A stretch of DNA of 64,000 bases from Aliihoeflea sp052435735 (GTDB lineage: Bacteria > Pseudomonadota > Alphaproteobacteria > Rhizobiales > Rhizobiaceae): the NCBI GenBank assembly GCA_052435735.1, contig JBQVNB010000005.1:1-64000 (forward strand), read 5' to 3'. Position numbers and translations under genes: made by a program. Below the pieces are notes generated by a model. It searched no databases. It was not told where the DNA came from and worked only from the letters and a program-made list of their open reading frames with translations. Shown one piece after another: positions 1 to 12,613 of this stretch (position 1 is its first letter; the number at the start of each line of letters is the position of its first letter).

Positions 1-19
1 CCCCCCTCGGGGGGGTTTT
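1..19. terminator. GC hairpin with T run at window edge
   Basis: Six C, a short TC spacer and seven G are followed by TTTT, which resembles the right part of an intrinsic terminator. The left arm may continue outside the window. It would lie between an upstream gene (a sulfate-binding protein gene is the usual neighbour) and cysT, where it could reduce read-through. Only part is visible. Confidence 0.35.
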
Positions 20-81
20 GGCCGGCAGGCCAGAGGGGGGCGCGAAGGATCGTATTCGTATCCGTCGAATGGGTTCGCGTC

Positions 82-906
82 ATGAGCCGCCGCCGCGTCA
101 TCCCCGGGCTGCCGCTCTCCCTTGGCATCACGCTCTTCTATGTCGGCCTCATCATCGCCCTGCCGCTGGGCGCGCTGATCTTCAAGGCCGCGAGCCTCGG
201 GCCGGAAGCCTACTGGAACATCATCTCCTCCGAACGCGCGGTGGCCAGCTATCGCGTCACGGTGCTGTCCGCTCTGGCCGCCACGCTCTTCAACCTCGTC
301 TTCGGTCTCGCGCTCGCCTGGGTTCTGGTGCGCTATTCCTTTCCCGGACGGCGGCTCGTCGACGCGATCGTCGACCTGCCCTTCGCACTGCCGACCGCCG
401 TTGCCGGTATCGCGCTGACCACCCTCTTCGCCCCCAATGGCTGGTTCGGCGGCCCGCTTCTGGAGGCTGGCATCCGCGTCGCCTATACGCCGATCGGCAT
501 CATGATCGCGATGGCGTTCACCAGCCTGCCCTTCATCGTGCGCACCGTGCAGCCGGTGCTCGAAGACCTCGACCCGGCGCTCGAGGAAGCCGCGCAGTCA
601 CTCGGCGGCAGCGACCTGTCGATCTTCTGGCGCGTGATCCTGCCGATCCTCTGGCCCGCACTTCTGGCCGGCACGTCGCTCGCCTTTGCGCGCAGTCTCG
701 GCGAGTTCGGCGCGATCATCTTCATTGCCGGCAACCAGCCCTTTTCGACCGAAATCACTGCGCTTCTCGCCTTCATCCGGCTTGAGGAATACGACTATCA
801 GGCTGCCGCTGCGATCGCCTCCGTCATGCTGATAACCGCCTTCGTCATGCTCGCGGTGACCAATTTCATGCAGGCGCGGGCGCTGCGCTACACGGCGAGG
901 AGCTGA
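82..906 (+). CDS. cysT: Sulfate/thiosulfate ABC transporter permease CysT (CysU)
   Basis: This is an inner-membrane permease of 274 residues that forms the sulfate channel together with CysW, energised by CysA. Six hydrophobic segments are visible. The EAA loop that docks on the ATPase is at residues 168-176 (EEAAQSLGG), followed by the expected LP about ten residues on. The next gene starts two bases after the stop and encodes CysW, then CysA, so the three form one operon. The periplasmic sulfate-binding protein gene would lie to the left of the window. Length matches the family. The ATG at 82 precedes a short basic N-terminus and the first membrane helix. Confidence 0.93.
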   Translation: MSRRRVIPGLPLSLGITLFYVGLIIALPLGALIFKAASLGPEAYWNIISSERAVASYRVTVLSALAATLFNLVFGLALAWVLVRYSFPGRRLVDAIVDLPFALPTAVAGIALTTLFAPNGWFGGPLLEAGIRVAYTPIGIMIAMAFTSLPFIVRTVQPVLEDLDPALEEAAQSLGGSDLSIFWRVILPILWPALLAGTSLAFARSLGEFGAIIFIAGNQPFSTEITALLAFIRLEEYDYQAAAAIASVMLITAFVMLAVTNFMQARALRYTARS

Positions 907-908
907 CC

Positions 909-1790
909 ATGCGACATGCGACAGGACGTCCGCCAAGGATCGGCGACAGGCCAGCCATCCGCCGCGCGCTCATCGGCCTCGTGCTGATCACCGGCGCGCT
1001 TCTCATTCTCGCCCCGCTCCTGGTCATCGGTGTCCAGGCCTTTTCGATGGGCGTCGGCTATTTCGGCGCGACCATCGCCAACCCCGATACGCGCCATGCG
1101 ATCTTCCTGACCGTCGCCACCGCGCTGATCGCGGTGCCGATCAACACCATCTTCGGCGTCGCTGCCGCATGGGCGGTGACGAAGTACGATTTCTGGGGCC
1201 GACGCTTCCTGATCGTCATCATCGAAATACCGTTCTCGATTTCGCCGATCGTCGCCGGCGTCGCCTATCTCTTCGTCTACGGACTGCAGGGCCTGTTCGG
1301 GCCGATGCTGCAATCGGCCGAGATCAAGGTGCTGTTCGCCCTGCCCGGCATCGTCCTCGCGTCGATGTTCGTAACCGCACCCTTCGTCGCCCGCGAGCTC
1401 ATCCCGCTGATGCAGGCGCAGGGGCGCGACCTCGAAGAGGCCGCGACCTCGCTCGGCGCATCTGGCTGGCGCACGTTCTTCTCCGTCACGCTGCCCAACA
1501 TCAAATGGGCGCTGCTCTATGGCGTCGTCCTGTGCAACGCCCGCGTGATGGGCGAGTTCGGCGCGGTGTCCGTCGTCTCGGGCAACATTCGCGGCCAGAC
1601 CAACACGCTGCCGCTACACATCGAGCTGCTCTATCACGACTACAATTCCGTCGGCGCGTTCGCGGCCGCATCCATTCTCGCGCTGCTCGCCGTCGTGACC
1701 ATCATCGCCAAGGTGCTGCTCGAGCGCCAGGGCGCCGGCCGCCGCTCGCGTCCCGCACTTGCCGCCCCCATCGTCGAGGCCAAGCCATGA
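909..1790 (+). CDS. cysW: Sulfate ABC transporter permease CysW
   Basis: Second membrane subunit of the sulfate transporter, 293 residues, six predicted membrane helices. The EAA loop (EEAATSLGASGW) is near residue 176. It starts two bases after cysT and its stop overlaps the cysA start (ATGA), which indicates translational coupling. The C-terminal tail after the last helix is a short basic and proline/alanine-rich stretch, typical of cytoplasmic ends. CysW is told from CysT by its longer N-terminus and by its position before cysA. Confidence 0.93.
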   Translation: MRHATGRPPRIGDRPAIRRALIGLVLITGALLILAPLLVIGVQAFSMGVGYFGATIANPDTRHAIFLTVATALIAVPINTIFGVAAAWAVTKYDFWGRRFLIVIIEIPFSISPIVAGVAYLFVYGLQGLFGPMLQSAEIKVLFALPGIVLASMFVTAPFVARELIPLMQAQGRDLEEAATSLGASGWRTFFSVTLPNIKWALLYGVVLCNARVMGEFGAVSVVSGNIRGQTNTLPLHIELLYHDYNSVGAFAAASILALLAVVTIIAKVLLERQGAGRRSRPALAAPIVEAKP

Positions 1791-2809
1791 AGATCGCCCT
1801 GAAGAACGTCGCCAAGACTTTCGACACGTTCCGCGCCGTGCGCGGCGTCTCGCTCGACATCGAAAGCGGCGAACTCGTCGCGCTGCTCGGGCCCTCCGGC
1901 TCCGGCAAGACGACGATCCTGCGCATGGTCGCGGGGCTCGAATATGCCGATGAGGGGCAGATCTTCTTCGGCGACGAGGATGCGACCGATATCCCCGTGC
2001 GCGAGCGTGGCGTCGGCTTCGTCTTCCAGCACTACGCGCTTTTCCCCCACATGACCGTCGGCGAAAACGTCGCCTTCGGCATGAAGGTGTCGAAGAAGAA
2101 GCGCTCCAAGGCCGACATCGCCGCGCGCGTCGGCGAACTCCTGCGCCTCGTGAAGCTGGACGGGCTTCAGGACCGCTTTCCGAACCAGATTTCCGGCGGC
2201 CAGCGCCAGCGCGTCGCCCTGGCCCGCGCGCTCGCGGTCGATCCGAAGGTGCTGCTGCTCGACGAGCCGTTCGGCGCGCTCGATGCCAATGTGCGCCGCG
2301 AACTGCGCCGCTGGCTGCGCGAAATCCATTCCGAACTCGGCATCACGACGCTGTTCGTCACGCACGACCAGGAAGAGGCGCTCGATCTTGCCGACCGCGT
2401 CGTCATTCTCGACGAGGGCAGGATCGTGCAGGAAGGCACGCCCGAAGAAGTGACGCGGCAGCCCAAATCGGCCTTCGTGGTGCGCTTCCTCGGCGACACC
2501 AACCGGCTCGGCGCGTCTGTCGCCAACGGCATGGCCGATCTCGGCGGCGCGTCCATCGCCGCGCCAGCGCTCGCGGACGGCAAGGCCGACGCCTATCTGC
2601 GGCCGAGCGATCTCACCTGGTCGGCGACCGGCGGCGGCATCCCCGCCTCGGTCGAGCGCGTTCTCGACCGCCCCGATTCCCGGCGCGTCATTGCCTTGAC
2701 CGACCGCGGTGATCCGCTCGAATTCGACGTCGCGCCCGAAGTTGCGGTCAGGGCCGGTGACCGCGGCTTCGTCCAGATCGCCCGCGCGCAGCTTTTCGCA
2801 GCGTATTAG
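1787..2809 (+). CDS. cysA: Sulfate ABC transporter ATP-binding protein CysA
   Basis: ATPase of the sulfate importer, 340 residues. Walker A GPSGSGKT is at residues 35-42, the signature SGGQ at 136-139, Walker B LLLDEP at 156-161, and the switch histidine follows in a THD motif. The C-terminal hundred residues are a TOBE-like regulatory domain, as in CysA. The ATG at 1787 overlaps the cysW stop and fits the family N-terminus (MKIALKNV); an open frame continues upstream inside cysW but has no family similarity. Together with cysT and cysW it imports sulfate for cysteine synthesis. Confidence 0.93.
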   Translation: MKIALKNVAKTFDTFRAVRGVSLDIESGELVALLGPSGSGKTTILRMVAGLEYADEGQIFFGDEDATDIPVRERGVGFVFQHYALFPHMTVGENVAFGMKVSKKKRSKADIAARVGELLRLVKLDGLQDRFPNQISGGQRQRVALARALAVDPKVLLLDEPFGALDANVRRELRRWLREIHSELGITTLFVTHDQEEALDLADRVVILDEGRIVQEGTPEEVTRQPKSAFVVRFLGDTNRLGASVANGMADLGGASIAAPALADGKADAYLRPSDLTWSATGGGIPASVERVLDRPDSRRVIALTDRGDPLEFDVAPEVAVRAGDRGFVQIARAQLFAAY

Positions 2810-2904
2810 TCGCTTCTATACATTTGCGGCAAACCCGGGTAGGAAGGCGCAAAATTCAGCGCCGCGCCCGTTGCGCCCGCGCGCCCACTCCCGAAAGACG
2901 ACCG

Positions 2905-4653
<1,749 letters not shown>

Positions 4654-4659
4654 AATCGA

Positions 4660-4679
4660 AGGGCGCCTTATGGCGCCCT
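4660..4679. terminator. Hairpin between convergent genes
   Basis: An 8-bp perfect stem (AGGGCGCC/GGCGCCCT) with the loop TTAT lies seven bases after the helicase stop and just before the stop of the convergent PepSY gene. It has no U tract, so it may act as a weak terminator or 3' protector for both strands. Confidence 0.5.
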
Positions 4680-4686
4680 GTCGAGA

Positions 4687-4935
4687 CTATCGCGGTTGCC
4701 CCGATGCCGGATCGATGTCGATGTCGATCTTGGCGCCGTCGGCGCGGTAATATTCGATTTCCCAATAGCCGTCGCTGTCCCATTCGATTTCGTCGAAATA
4801 GCCAAAGCCGTCTTCGGCTTCGATCGTTGCGAGAATTTCTGAAAGCGGGATCGAGCCTGGCGCAGGCTGGGCGAGAGCGGGCAATGAGAGTCCGGCAGCG
4901 ATCAACAGGCTGGCGGCGGCAAGTTGCAACTTCAT
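4687..4935 (-). CDS. Small periplasmic PepSY-domain protein
   Basis: An 82-residue protein with a clear Sec signal peptide (residues 1-22, cut after ALA-Q) followed by one PepSY-like domain: a short helix (LSEILATIEA) and a beta hairpin rich in aromatic and acidic residues ending in the DPASGQ turn. Single PepSY domain proteins of this size are common in rhizobia and are thought to bind or inhibit envelope proteins; no partner is known here. It lies just downstream of parC on the same strand, with a gap of about 60 bases. The ATG at 4935 gives the signal peptide; longer upstream frames run into parC. Confidence 0.8.
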   Translation of the reverse strand: MKLQLAAASLLIAAGLSLPALAQPAPGSIPLSEILATIEAEDGFGYFDEIEWDSDGYWEIEYYRADGAKIDIDIDPASGQPR

Positions 4936-4994
4936 CAAGAACTCCTCGGTTGGGTCGGTGAAGGCCAACGCAAGGTTGTAACGATGGTTTCTGG

Positions 4995-7277
<2,283 letters not shown>

Positions 7278-7447
7278 GGCTATGGCTTAAACAGCCGGGG
7301 GATTCGCAGCAAGGCCACGCGCCGCCGCACCCCGTGTCAATCCACCGAAAAGCGCCACCCCATGATTTTGTGCCACAGAAACATCATTTGCGTTTTCGCC
7401 ACGTCTGCGGTCATTCTCGCCGCAACTCAGACAGCAAGGTGCCTCCC

Positions 7448-8614
7448 ATGCAGACCGTTGCAAACAGATTGAAGACACTGGCGCTTGGCGCAGCATTTGC
7501 GGCAACCACGCTCTCGGGCGCTTTCGCGCAGGATGTCGACGCTGCGCTCCAGCGCATGAAGGAACTGATGGCGGAACAGGGCGTCCAGCTCGACTGGACG
7601 AACGCCGCCATCTCCGGCTCCGATGTCAGGTTGACAGGCGTTACCGTCACGTCCGACGGTGAGTCCCGACCGATCGGCGACATCGACGTTTCGGGCGTGT
7701 CCGATGCCGATGGCGGTTACCAAATCGGCCGAATCGCGATGCCGACGTCAACCGCAACCGAGGCGGGAACGACCCTGACGATGACCGATCTCGTCATGGA
7801 CGAGGTCTTCCTACCCAATGAGGGCGCAGAGAATTTTCTCTACGAGCGGGCAGCGCTCGGTTCGCTCCGTCTCGAAGCGGAAGGACGCGAGATATTCGCG
7901 CTCGCCAATCTCAATGTGGAAATCACGCCGCCCGAGGGCGATGGCGAACTTGCCTTTACGGGCGGGGCCGAGCGTTTCTCGACCGACCTGACCGTCACAG
8001 ACGACGCCAGCCAAAGGCAGGTGCTGTCGCGACTGGGCTACGAACAAGTCACAGGCAGCATGGACTTTGCCGGAAGCTGGGCGACGAGCGACGGTAGGCT
8101 CAAAGTCTCTCAATATGATCTGGTCGTAGACGACGCCGGAACGCTCGGCATCACCTTCGACGTGAGCGGGTACACGCCGGCCTTCGCGAAGGCTTTGCGC
8201 GAGACCTCGCAGCGCATGAGTGCAAGTTCGGAAGCCGAGCAGTCGCGCCAGGGGCTGGCCATGCTCGGCCTGATGCAGCAGCTCAACCTGCACGGGCTGG
8301 AAATCAGCTACGACGATTCGTCTCTGACCCCGAAAGTGCTGGAATTTGCCGCAGAGGATCAAGGCGTTTCGGCGGCCGACGTCGCCAACCAGACCAAGGC
8401 CGTCCTGCCCTTCATGATGGCCGGGATCAACGCGCCACAGCTTTCGCAAATGGTGACGGCGGCGCTGTCGCAATTCCTGGACAACCCGCAATCGCTGACG
8501 ATCCGCGCCGCGCCGGCCCAGCCCGTCCCGTTCTCGATGCTGCTTGCCGCCGGCATGGCCTCGCCCGACGCGCTCGTGCAGCAGTTGAACCTGAGCGTGA
8601 CGGCGAACGACTAG
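7448..8614 (+). CDS. Conserved secreted protein of unknown function
   Basis: A 388-residue protein with a Sec signal peptide (about residues 1-27, ending AFAQ). The mature part is rich in alternating hydrophobic and small polar residues with repeated segments about LRLTGVTV or LNLHGLEISYDDSSL, suggesting long beta strands as in AsmA- or DUF945-like periplasmic proteins, but I cannot assign a named family. The ATG at 7448 was chosen because it gives the signal peptide and has an AAGGTG sequence upstream; the in-frame extension to 7334 has none. It is divergent from parC and convergent with the next gene. Confidence 0.7.
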   Translation: MQTVANRLKTLALGAAFAATTLSGAFAQDVDAALQRMKELMAEQGVQLDWTNAAISGSDVRLTGVTVTSDGESRPIGDIDVSGVSDADGGYQIGRIAMPTSTATEAGTTLTMTDLVMDEVFLPNEGAENFLYERAALGSLRLEAEGREIFALANLNVEITPPEGDGELAFTGGAERFSTDLTVTDDASQRQVLSRLGYEQVTGSMDFAGSWATSDGRLKVSQYDLVVDDAGTLGITFDVSGYTPAFAKALRETSQRMSASSEAEQSRQGLAMLGLMQQLNLHGLEISYDDSSLTPKVLEFAAEDQGVSAADVANQTKAVLPFMMAGINAPQLSQMVTAALSQFLDNPQSLTIRAAPAQPVPFSMLLAAGMASPDALVQQLNLSVTAND

Positions 8615-8627
8615 GCGTCGAGCAAAG

Positions 8628-9218
8628 TCAGCCGTTGACGAGGGTCAGGATGAGCTGGTGGATGTTGCCGCCATTGCCCATCTCGACCCGGTCGAAATCC
8701 CGGCTCTTCTGGCGCTGCGCCTGCGATAGTTCGCCGAGCCGCGCCTGAAGCTTCTGGCGCACCTTCTGGCAGCCTGCGTCGTCGGGCGCGGTCAAGCCCA
8801 CCGAATAGGCTTCGATGGCGCGGACCATGTCCTTGATGTCCTCGCCATGCACGTTCTCATGGGCGCGGATGCCCTCGATGAAACGATCCCAGTTGCGCTG
8901 CATGTCCGCAGACAGGCTGCTCGACGGCTTGGGCAGCGCATAGGTGATGATCAGATGCGGACGCGCGGTGACCAGCACGCAGGAACCGTCCGGCTGCGGC
9001 TGGTAGTCGCGCGACCACTTCAGATCGAAATTCGTGTAGGCGATGGCGCGGCCGATGCCGATCTTGGGGCCGTTCGCGCCGATCGACTGGTAGAGCTCGA
9101 TGCCGGTTGTGCCGGAGATCGAATAGGGCTCGACACGTTCGACGGCTTCCCAATTGGCCCGGGCGGCAGGAATGGCCGTGGCGACCAGCACCAGCACTAA
9201 CAGTGCACGTCGCATCAT
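8628..9218 (-). CDS. DUF922-family putative secreted zinc protease
   Basis: A 196-residue protein with an N-terminal signal peptide (MMRRALLVL..., cut near ARA-N) and a HENVH motif at residues 120-124, an HExxH zinc-binding and catalytic signature typical of DUF922 proteins. The family is predicted to be secreted or periplasmic zinc peptidases; substrates are unknown. Two cysteines (around residues 80 and 150) could form a disulfide. The start at 9218 (tandem ATG ATG) has GGGGCGG just upstream; an ATG at 9230 would overlap the previous gene by 16 bases. It lies directly downstream of a pyroglutamyl-peptidase-like gene on the same strand, nearly without a gap, so the two are probably cotranscribed. 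Confidence 0.8.
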   Translation of the reverse strand: MMRRALLVLVLVATAIPAARANWEAVERVEPYSISGTTGIELYQSIGANGPKIGIGRAIAYTNFDLKWSRDYQPQPDGSCVLVTARPHLIITYALPKPSSSLSADMQRNWDRFIEGIRAHENVHGEDIKDMVRAIEAYSVGLTAPDDAGCQKVRQKLQARLGELSQAQRQKSRDFDRVEMGNGGNIHQLILTLVNG

Positions 9219-9847
9219 GATCCGCCCCATGCATCAATCGCCGCCGACAGGATGATGTCCGCGCCGCGGCGCAGATCGGCGAGCGATAAGGTCGCTCCGG
9301 TCGCCGAAACGTCAATATCGAGCGGCGGGACGTGGATGAAGCCCGTCATCGTCGGCTTCAGGCCGTCGCAGGCATGGGCAGCGGAAAGCGTGAAGACCGT
9401 GTTGCACAGATAGCCGCCGGCATCGTCCGACCACTCGACCGGCAGGCCCGCTGCGGCGAGACGTTGTTCGATCTCTTCGAGCGGCAAGGTCGAAGCGATG
9501 GTTTCAGGACCGGCGCAGATCGCGGCCGCCGCAGGCAAATTGCCAAGATTGTCCGGCCGCGCCTTGGCGTTGGTGTTGCGGGCAACGCGTTCGAATCGGA
9601 AACCCGTACATTCGCGCGCAAGCCCGAAATGCAACGCGATGTCCGGCTGGAAATCGGCGCAAATCGAGGCGAGTTGCGGGGTAATCGTGTCGTACTCGAC
9701 CGAAAGCACAGCCGTCTTCAGATCTGCATCAATTGCGGGCGGTGTCTCGCGCAGACTTCCCACCAGCGCCTCGGTCGGGTTGACCGGCGCGCCGGGGAAG
9801 ACCGAAAATCCCGTCAGGAGAATGCGCGGGCGACGCTGCTCGGTCAT
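9215..9847 (-). CDS. Pyroglutamyl-peptidase-like cysteine peptidase (family C15)
   Basis: A 210-residue cytosolic enzyme resembling pyrrolidone-carboxylate peptidase, which removes N-terminal pyroglutamate. The glycine-rich start (LLTGFSVFPGAPVNPT), the FERVARN segment with the catalytic Glu86, the AGGYLCN segment with Cys148 and GFIHVP with His172 match the C15 triad. The match to the PROSITE-type cysteine signature is not perfect (DDAGG before YLC), so specificity may differ. It follows aspS by 15 bases and overlaps the DUF922 gene, forming an aspS-pcp-DUF922 unit. Start at ATG 9847; four residues longer is possible at 9859. Confidence 0.82.
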   Translation of the reverse strand: MTEQRRPRILLTGFSVFPGAPVNPTEALVGSLRETPPAIDADLKTAVLSVEYDTITPQLASICADFQPDIALHFGLARECTGFRFERVARNTNAKARPDNLGNLPAAAAICAGPETIASTLPLEEIEQRLAAAGLPVEWSDDAGGYLCNTVFTLSAAHACDGLKPTMTGFIHVPPLDIDVSATGATLSLADLRRGADIILSAAIDAWGGS

Positions 9848-9862
9848 GCCGCCCGCCATCCG

Positions 9863-11656
9863 TCACGCGTCCTTCTTCGCCGTCGGCGCGACGCGCAGAT
9901 GGAGTTCGCGCAATTGCTGCGGCGTTGCCGGCGACGGAGCGTTCATCAGCAAGTCCTGAGCCTGCTGGTTCATCGGGAACATGGTCACTTCGCGCAGGTT
10001 CTTGGCGCCGACCAGCAACATGACGATGCGGTCGATGCCGGCCGCCATGCCGCCATGCGGCGGCGCGCCGTACTGGAAAGCGCGATAGAGGCCGCCAAAG
10101 CGCTCCTCGACCGTCTCTCGGCTGAGGCCCACCATCTCGAACGCCTTGACCATCGTCTCCGGCAAATGGTTGCGGATGCCGCCCGACGCGATCTCGAAGC
10201 CGTTGCAGACCATGTCGTACTGGAACGCCTTCAGCGCCAGCGGATCGTCGCCCTGCAAGCCCTCCATGCCGCCCTGCGGCATCGAGAACGGGTTGTGGGC
10301 GAAGTCGATCTTCTTTTCGTCCTCGTTCCATTCGAAGAACGGGAAATCGACGATCCAGCACAATTCGAACCGATCTTGATCGATGAGGTTCAGTTCTTCG
10401 CCTGCGCGGGTGCGTGCGGCGCCTGCAAACGAGACGAACTTCTTCGGATCGCCCGCAACGAAGAAGCAGGCGTCGCCATCGTCGAGCCCGAGTTGCTGGC
10501 GGACAGCCTCGGTGCGCTCTTCACCGATGTTCTTGGCGAGCGGGCCGGCGCCTTCGAGCTTGTCGCCTTCCTTGCGCCAGAAGATATAGCCGAGACCCGG
10601 CTGGCCCTCGCCCTGCGCCCAGGAGTTCATCCGGTCGCAGAATGCGCGCGAGCCGCCGGTCTTCGCCGGAATCGCCCAGATCTGGTTCTGCTCGCCTGAA
10701 GCGAGGATGTTGGCGAACACCTTGAAGCCCGAGCCGCGGAAATGGTCGGAGACGTCCTGCATCTCGATCGGATTGCGCAGGTCCGGCTTGTCGGAACCGT
10801 ATTTGCGCATGGCCTCGTCATAGGCGATGCGCGGGAATTTCTGCGTCACCGGCTTGCCGTTCGCAAACGTCTCGAACACCTGCCGCAGCACCGGCTCCAT
10901 GGTGGCGAGCACGTCTTCCTGCTCGACGAAGCTCATTTCGAGGTCGAGCTGGTAGAACTCGCCCGGCAGGCGGTCGGCGCGCGGGTCCTCGTCGCGGAAG
11001 CAGGGTGCGATCTGGAAATAGCGGTCGAAGCCGGAGACCATGATCAACTGCTTGTAGATCTGCGGCGCCTGGGGCAGCGCGTAGAACGTGCCTTCGTGCA
11101 GGCGCGATGGCACGAGGAAATCGCGCGCGCCTTCCGGCGAGGAGGCCGTCAGGATCGGCGTCGAATATTCGGTGAAGCCGACATCGGCCATGCGCTTGCG
11201 CATTTCCGCGATGATCTTCGTGCGCTGCACGATGTTGCGGTGAAGCGTCTCGCGGCGCAGGTCGAGGAAGCGGTATTTGAGGCGGATGTCCTCGGGATAG
11301 TCCGGCTCGCCGAAGACCGGCAGCGGCAGTTCCTTCGCCTTCGACAGCACTTCCATGTCGCGCGCGAAGATCTCGATCTCGCCGGTCGGCAGGTTCGCGT
11401 TGACCGTCTCGTCCATGCGCGCCTTGACCACGCCGTCGACGCGGATTACCCACTCGCCGCGCACCGTCTCGGCGACCTTGAAACAGGGCGAATCGGGATC
11501 GGCGACGATCTGCGTCAGCCCGTAATGGTCACGCATGTCGATGAACAGCAGCCCGCCATGGTCGCGCACGCGATGCACCCATCCCGACAGGCGCACATTC
11601 GCGCCGACGTCGCTCTTTCGAAGTTGCGCGCAAGTGTGGCTGCGATAGGCGTGCAT
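9863..11656 (-). CDS. aspS: Aspartyl-tRNA synthetase (probably non-discriminating)
   Basis: Bacterial-type class IIb synthetase of 597 residues: an N-terminal OB-fold anticodon domain (GWVHRVRDHGG), catalytic core with SPEGARDFLVPSR, FRDEDPRADRLPGEF (motif 2) and GIDRIVMLL (motif 3), and the inserted GAD domain. It charges tRNA-Asp. The residue aligned with E. coli Leu30 is histidine (His33 in RVRDHGG), the state linked with non-discriminating AspRS that also charges tRNA-Asn for GatCAB amidation. The ATG at 11656 fits the family start MHAYRSH; the longer in-frame extension to 11749 is not conserved-looking. Confidence 0.93.
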   Translation of the reverse strand: MHAYRSHTCAQLRKSDVGANVRLSGWVHRVRDHGGLLFIDMRDHYGLTQIVADPDSPCFKVAETVRGEWVIRVDGVVKARMDETVNANLPTGEIEIFARDMEVLSKAKELPLPVFGEPDYPEDIRLKYRFLDLRRETLHRNIVQRTKIIAEMRKRMADVGFTEYSTPILTASSPEGARDFLVPSRLHEGTFYALPQAPQIYKQLIMVSGFDRYFQIAPCFRDEDPRADRLPGEFYQLDLEMSFVEQEDVLATMEPVLRQVFETFANGKPVTQKFPRIAYDEAMRKYGSDKPDLRNPIEMQDVSDHFRGSGFKVFANILASGEQNQIWAIPAKTGGSRAFCDRMNSWAQGEGQPGLGYIFWRKEGDKLEGAGPLAKNIGEERTEAVRQQLGLDDGDACFFVAGDPKKFVSFAGAARTRAGEELNLIDQDRFELCWIVDFPFFEWNEDEKKIDFAHNPFSMPQGGMEGLQGDDPLALKAFQYDMVCNGFEIASGGIRNHLPETMVKAFEMVGLSRETVEERFGGLYRAFQYGAPPHGGMAAGIDRIVMLLVGAKNLREVTMFPMNQQAQDLLMNAPSPATPQQLRELHLRVAPTAKKDA

Positions 11657-11785
11657 GGGAGGTTCTTCCGAGTTCTGGCTGGCAACGAGGGATGCCCTGG
11701 GCACCCCGAAAATCGGCGCGACAAGCGCACGCAGTGTCGCTTTTGTCAAGTTTTGCCGGTCGTCGGTATGGTTGAGCGGATCAGC

Positions 11786-12076
11786 TCAAAGGTCCAGTCC
11801 GCGCAGGCTTCGGGCGTGAACGACCGCGACGACCACGATGCCTTCGCTTTCTTCGCGGTAGAAGATCACATGACTGCCGTGCTCATGCCGACGAAGGCCA
11901 TTGCGAATGGAATCGGCGCGGCGGCCCATCTTGCGGAACTGAGCCAACTTGTCGAACACGCCCTTCAGTTCTTCGAAATAGCGCGCGGCCTGTCGCTCGC
12001 CGAACTGTTCGAAACCGTAGACGAATATGCTTGAAAGGTCTGCGTCCGCCCGCTCGCTCAGCCGATACTCAGTCAC
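11786..12076 (-). CDS. ParE-type toxin (RelE/ParE superfamily)
   Basis: A 96-residue protein with the ParE pattern: an N-terminal strand and helix (YRLSERADADLSSIFVYGFEQFG), the RMGRRAD-like central segment, and a C-terminal beta sheet (HVIFYREESEGIVVVAVVHARS). ParE toxins poison DNA gyrase; RelE members cleave mRNA. The sequence looks more like ParE because the RelE catalytic basic cluster is missing, but this is not decisive. Its start overlaps the end of the antitoxin gene by eight bases, the standard arrangement for such operons. Confidence 0.85.
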   Translation of the reverse strand: MTEYRLSERADADLSSIFVYGFEQFGERQAARYFEELKGVFDKLAQFRKMGRRADSIRNGLRRHEHGSHVIFYREESEGIVVVAVVHARSLRGLDL

Positions 12077-12347
12077 GCAGCGTACCGCTCAGTCTCGCCA
12101 TCTCCTTGGCTTCGGCAAATATGTCGTCGAGCGACCGATTGCTGATGCCGCTCGCCATTCCCTCATCGATGATCCGGCGCAACTCCTCCATGCGCACTTC
12201 CTTGTCGCGCTCCGCCTCTCGCTTTTCGCGGTCGCGTCGGATGAGGTCGCGGACATAATCGCTGGAACTGGCGAAATAGCCGGCTTCGAGTTGATCCTCG
12301 ACCCACTCCTTCATCTTCTCGGGCAGGGAAATGGTCATTGTCGCCAT
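12069..12347 (-). CDS. ParD-type antitoxin (ribbon-helix-helix)
   Basis: A 92-residue antitoxin. The first 45 residues form a ribbon-helix-helix DNA-binding domain (MTISLPEKMKEWVEDQL then YASSSDYVRDLIRRD), followed by a charged C-terminal helix that would wrap the toxin. Such antitoxins neutralise the toxin and repress their own operon. The ATG at 12347 was chosen because GGAG lies seven bases upstream; starts at 12359 and 12338 are also in frame. The AT-rich stretch at about 12348-12415 should hold the promoter and operator. Confidence 0.85.
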   Translation of the reverse strand: MATMTISLPEKMKEWVEDQLEAGYFASSSDYVRDLIRRDREKREAERDKEVRMEELRRIIDEGMASGISNRSLDDIFAEAKEMARLSGTLRD

Positions 12348-12613
12348 AAGAATCTCCATATTTGTGAGTGATCGTAACAGAGATAAGCAAAATTCATAAA
12401 TAATGTGAAGCACGCTCACCGCGCAGCTTTGGCCGAACCCGATGCGATCCCCATTCAGCAAGTTCGCCGTCGACGATCCCGCGTCCACAGTGCAAGCGTT
12501 CGAGCCGCTGGCTGTCACCCACGATGCCTGTGGGGTCACCCTCAAGGCCGGATTGGATCATGGCCTCGCGCCGCGGCGCGGACTATAGAACGAAGAACCC
12601 GGCCCGGATTCCC

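Noticed and set aside
12360..12613. Short frames on both strands between parD and the MFS gene, including a 55-codon minus-strand frame starting at about 12560
   Set aside because: No ribosome-binding site, no family-like sequence; treated as intergenic DNA.
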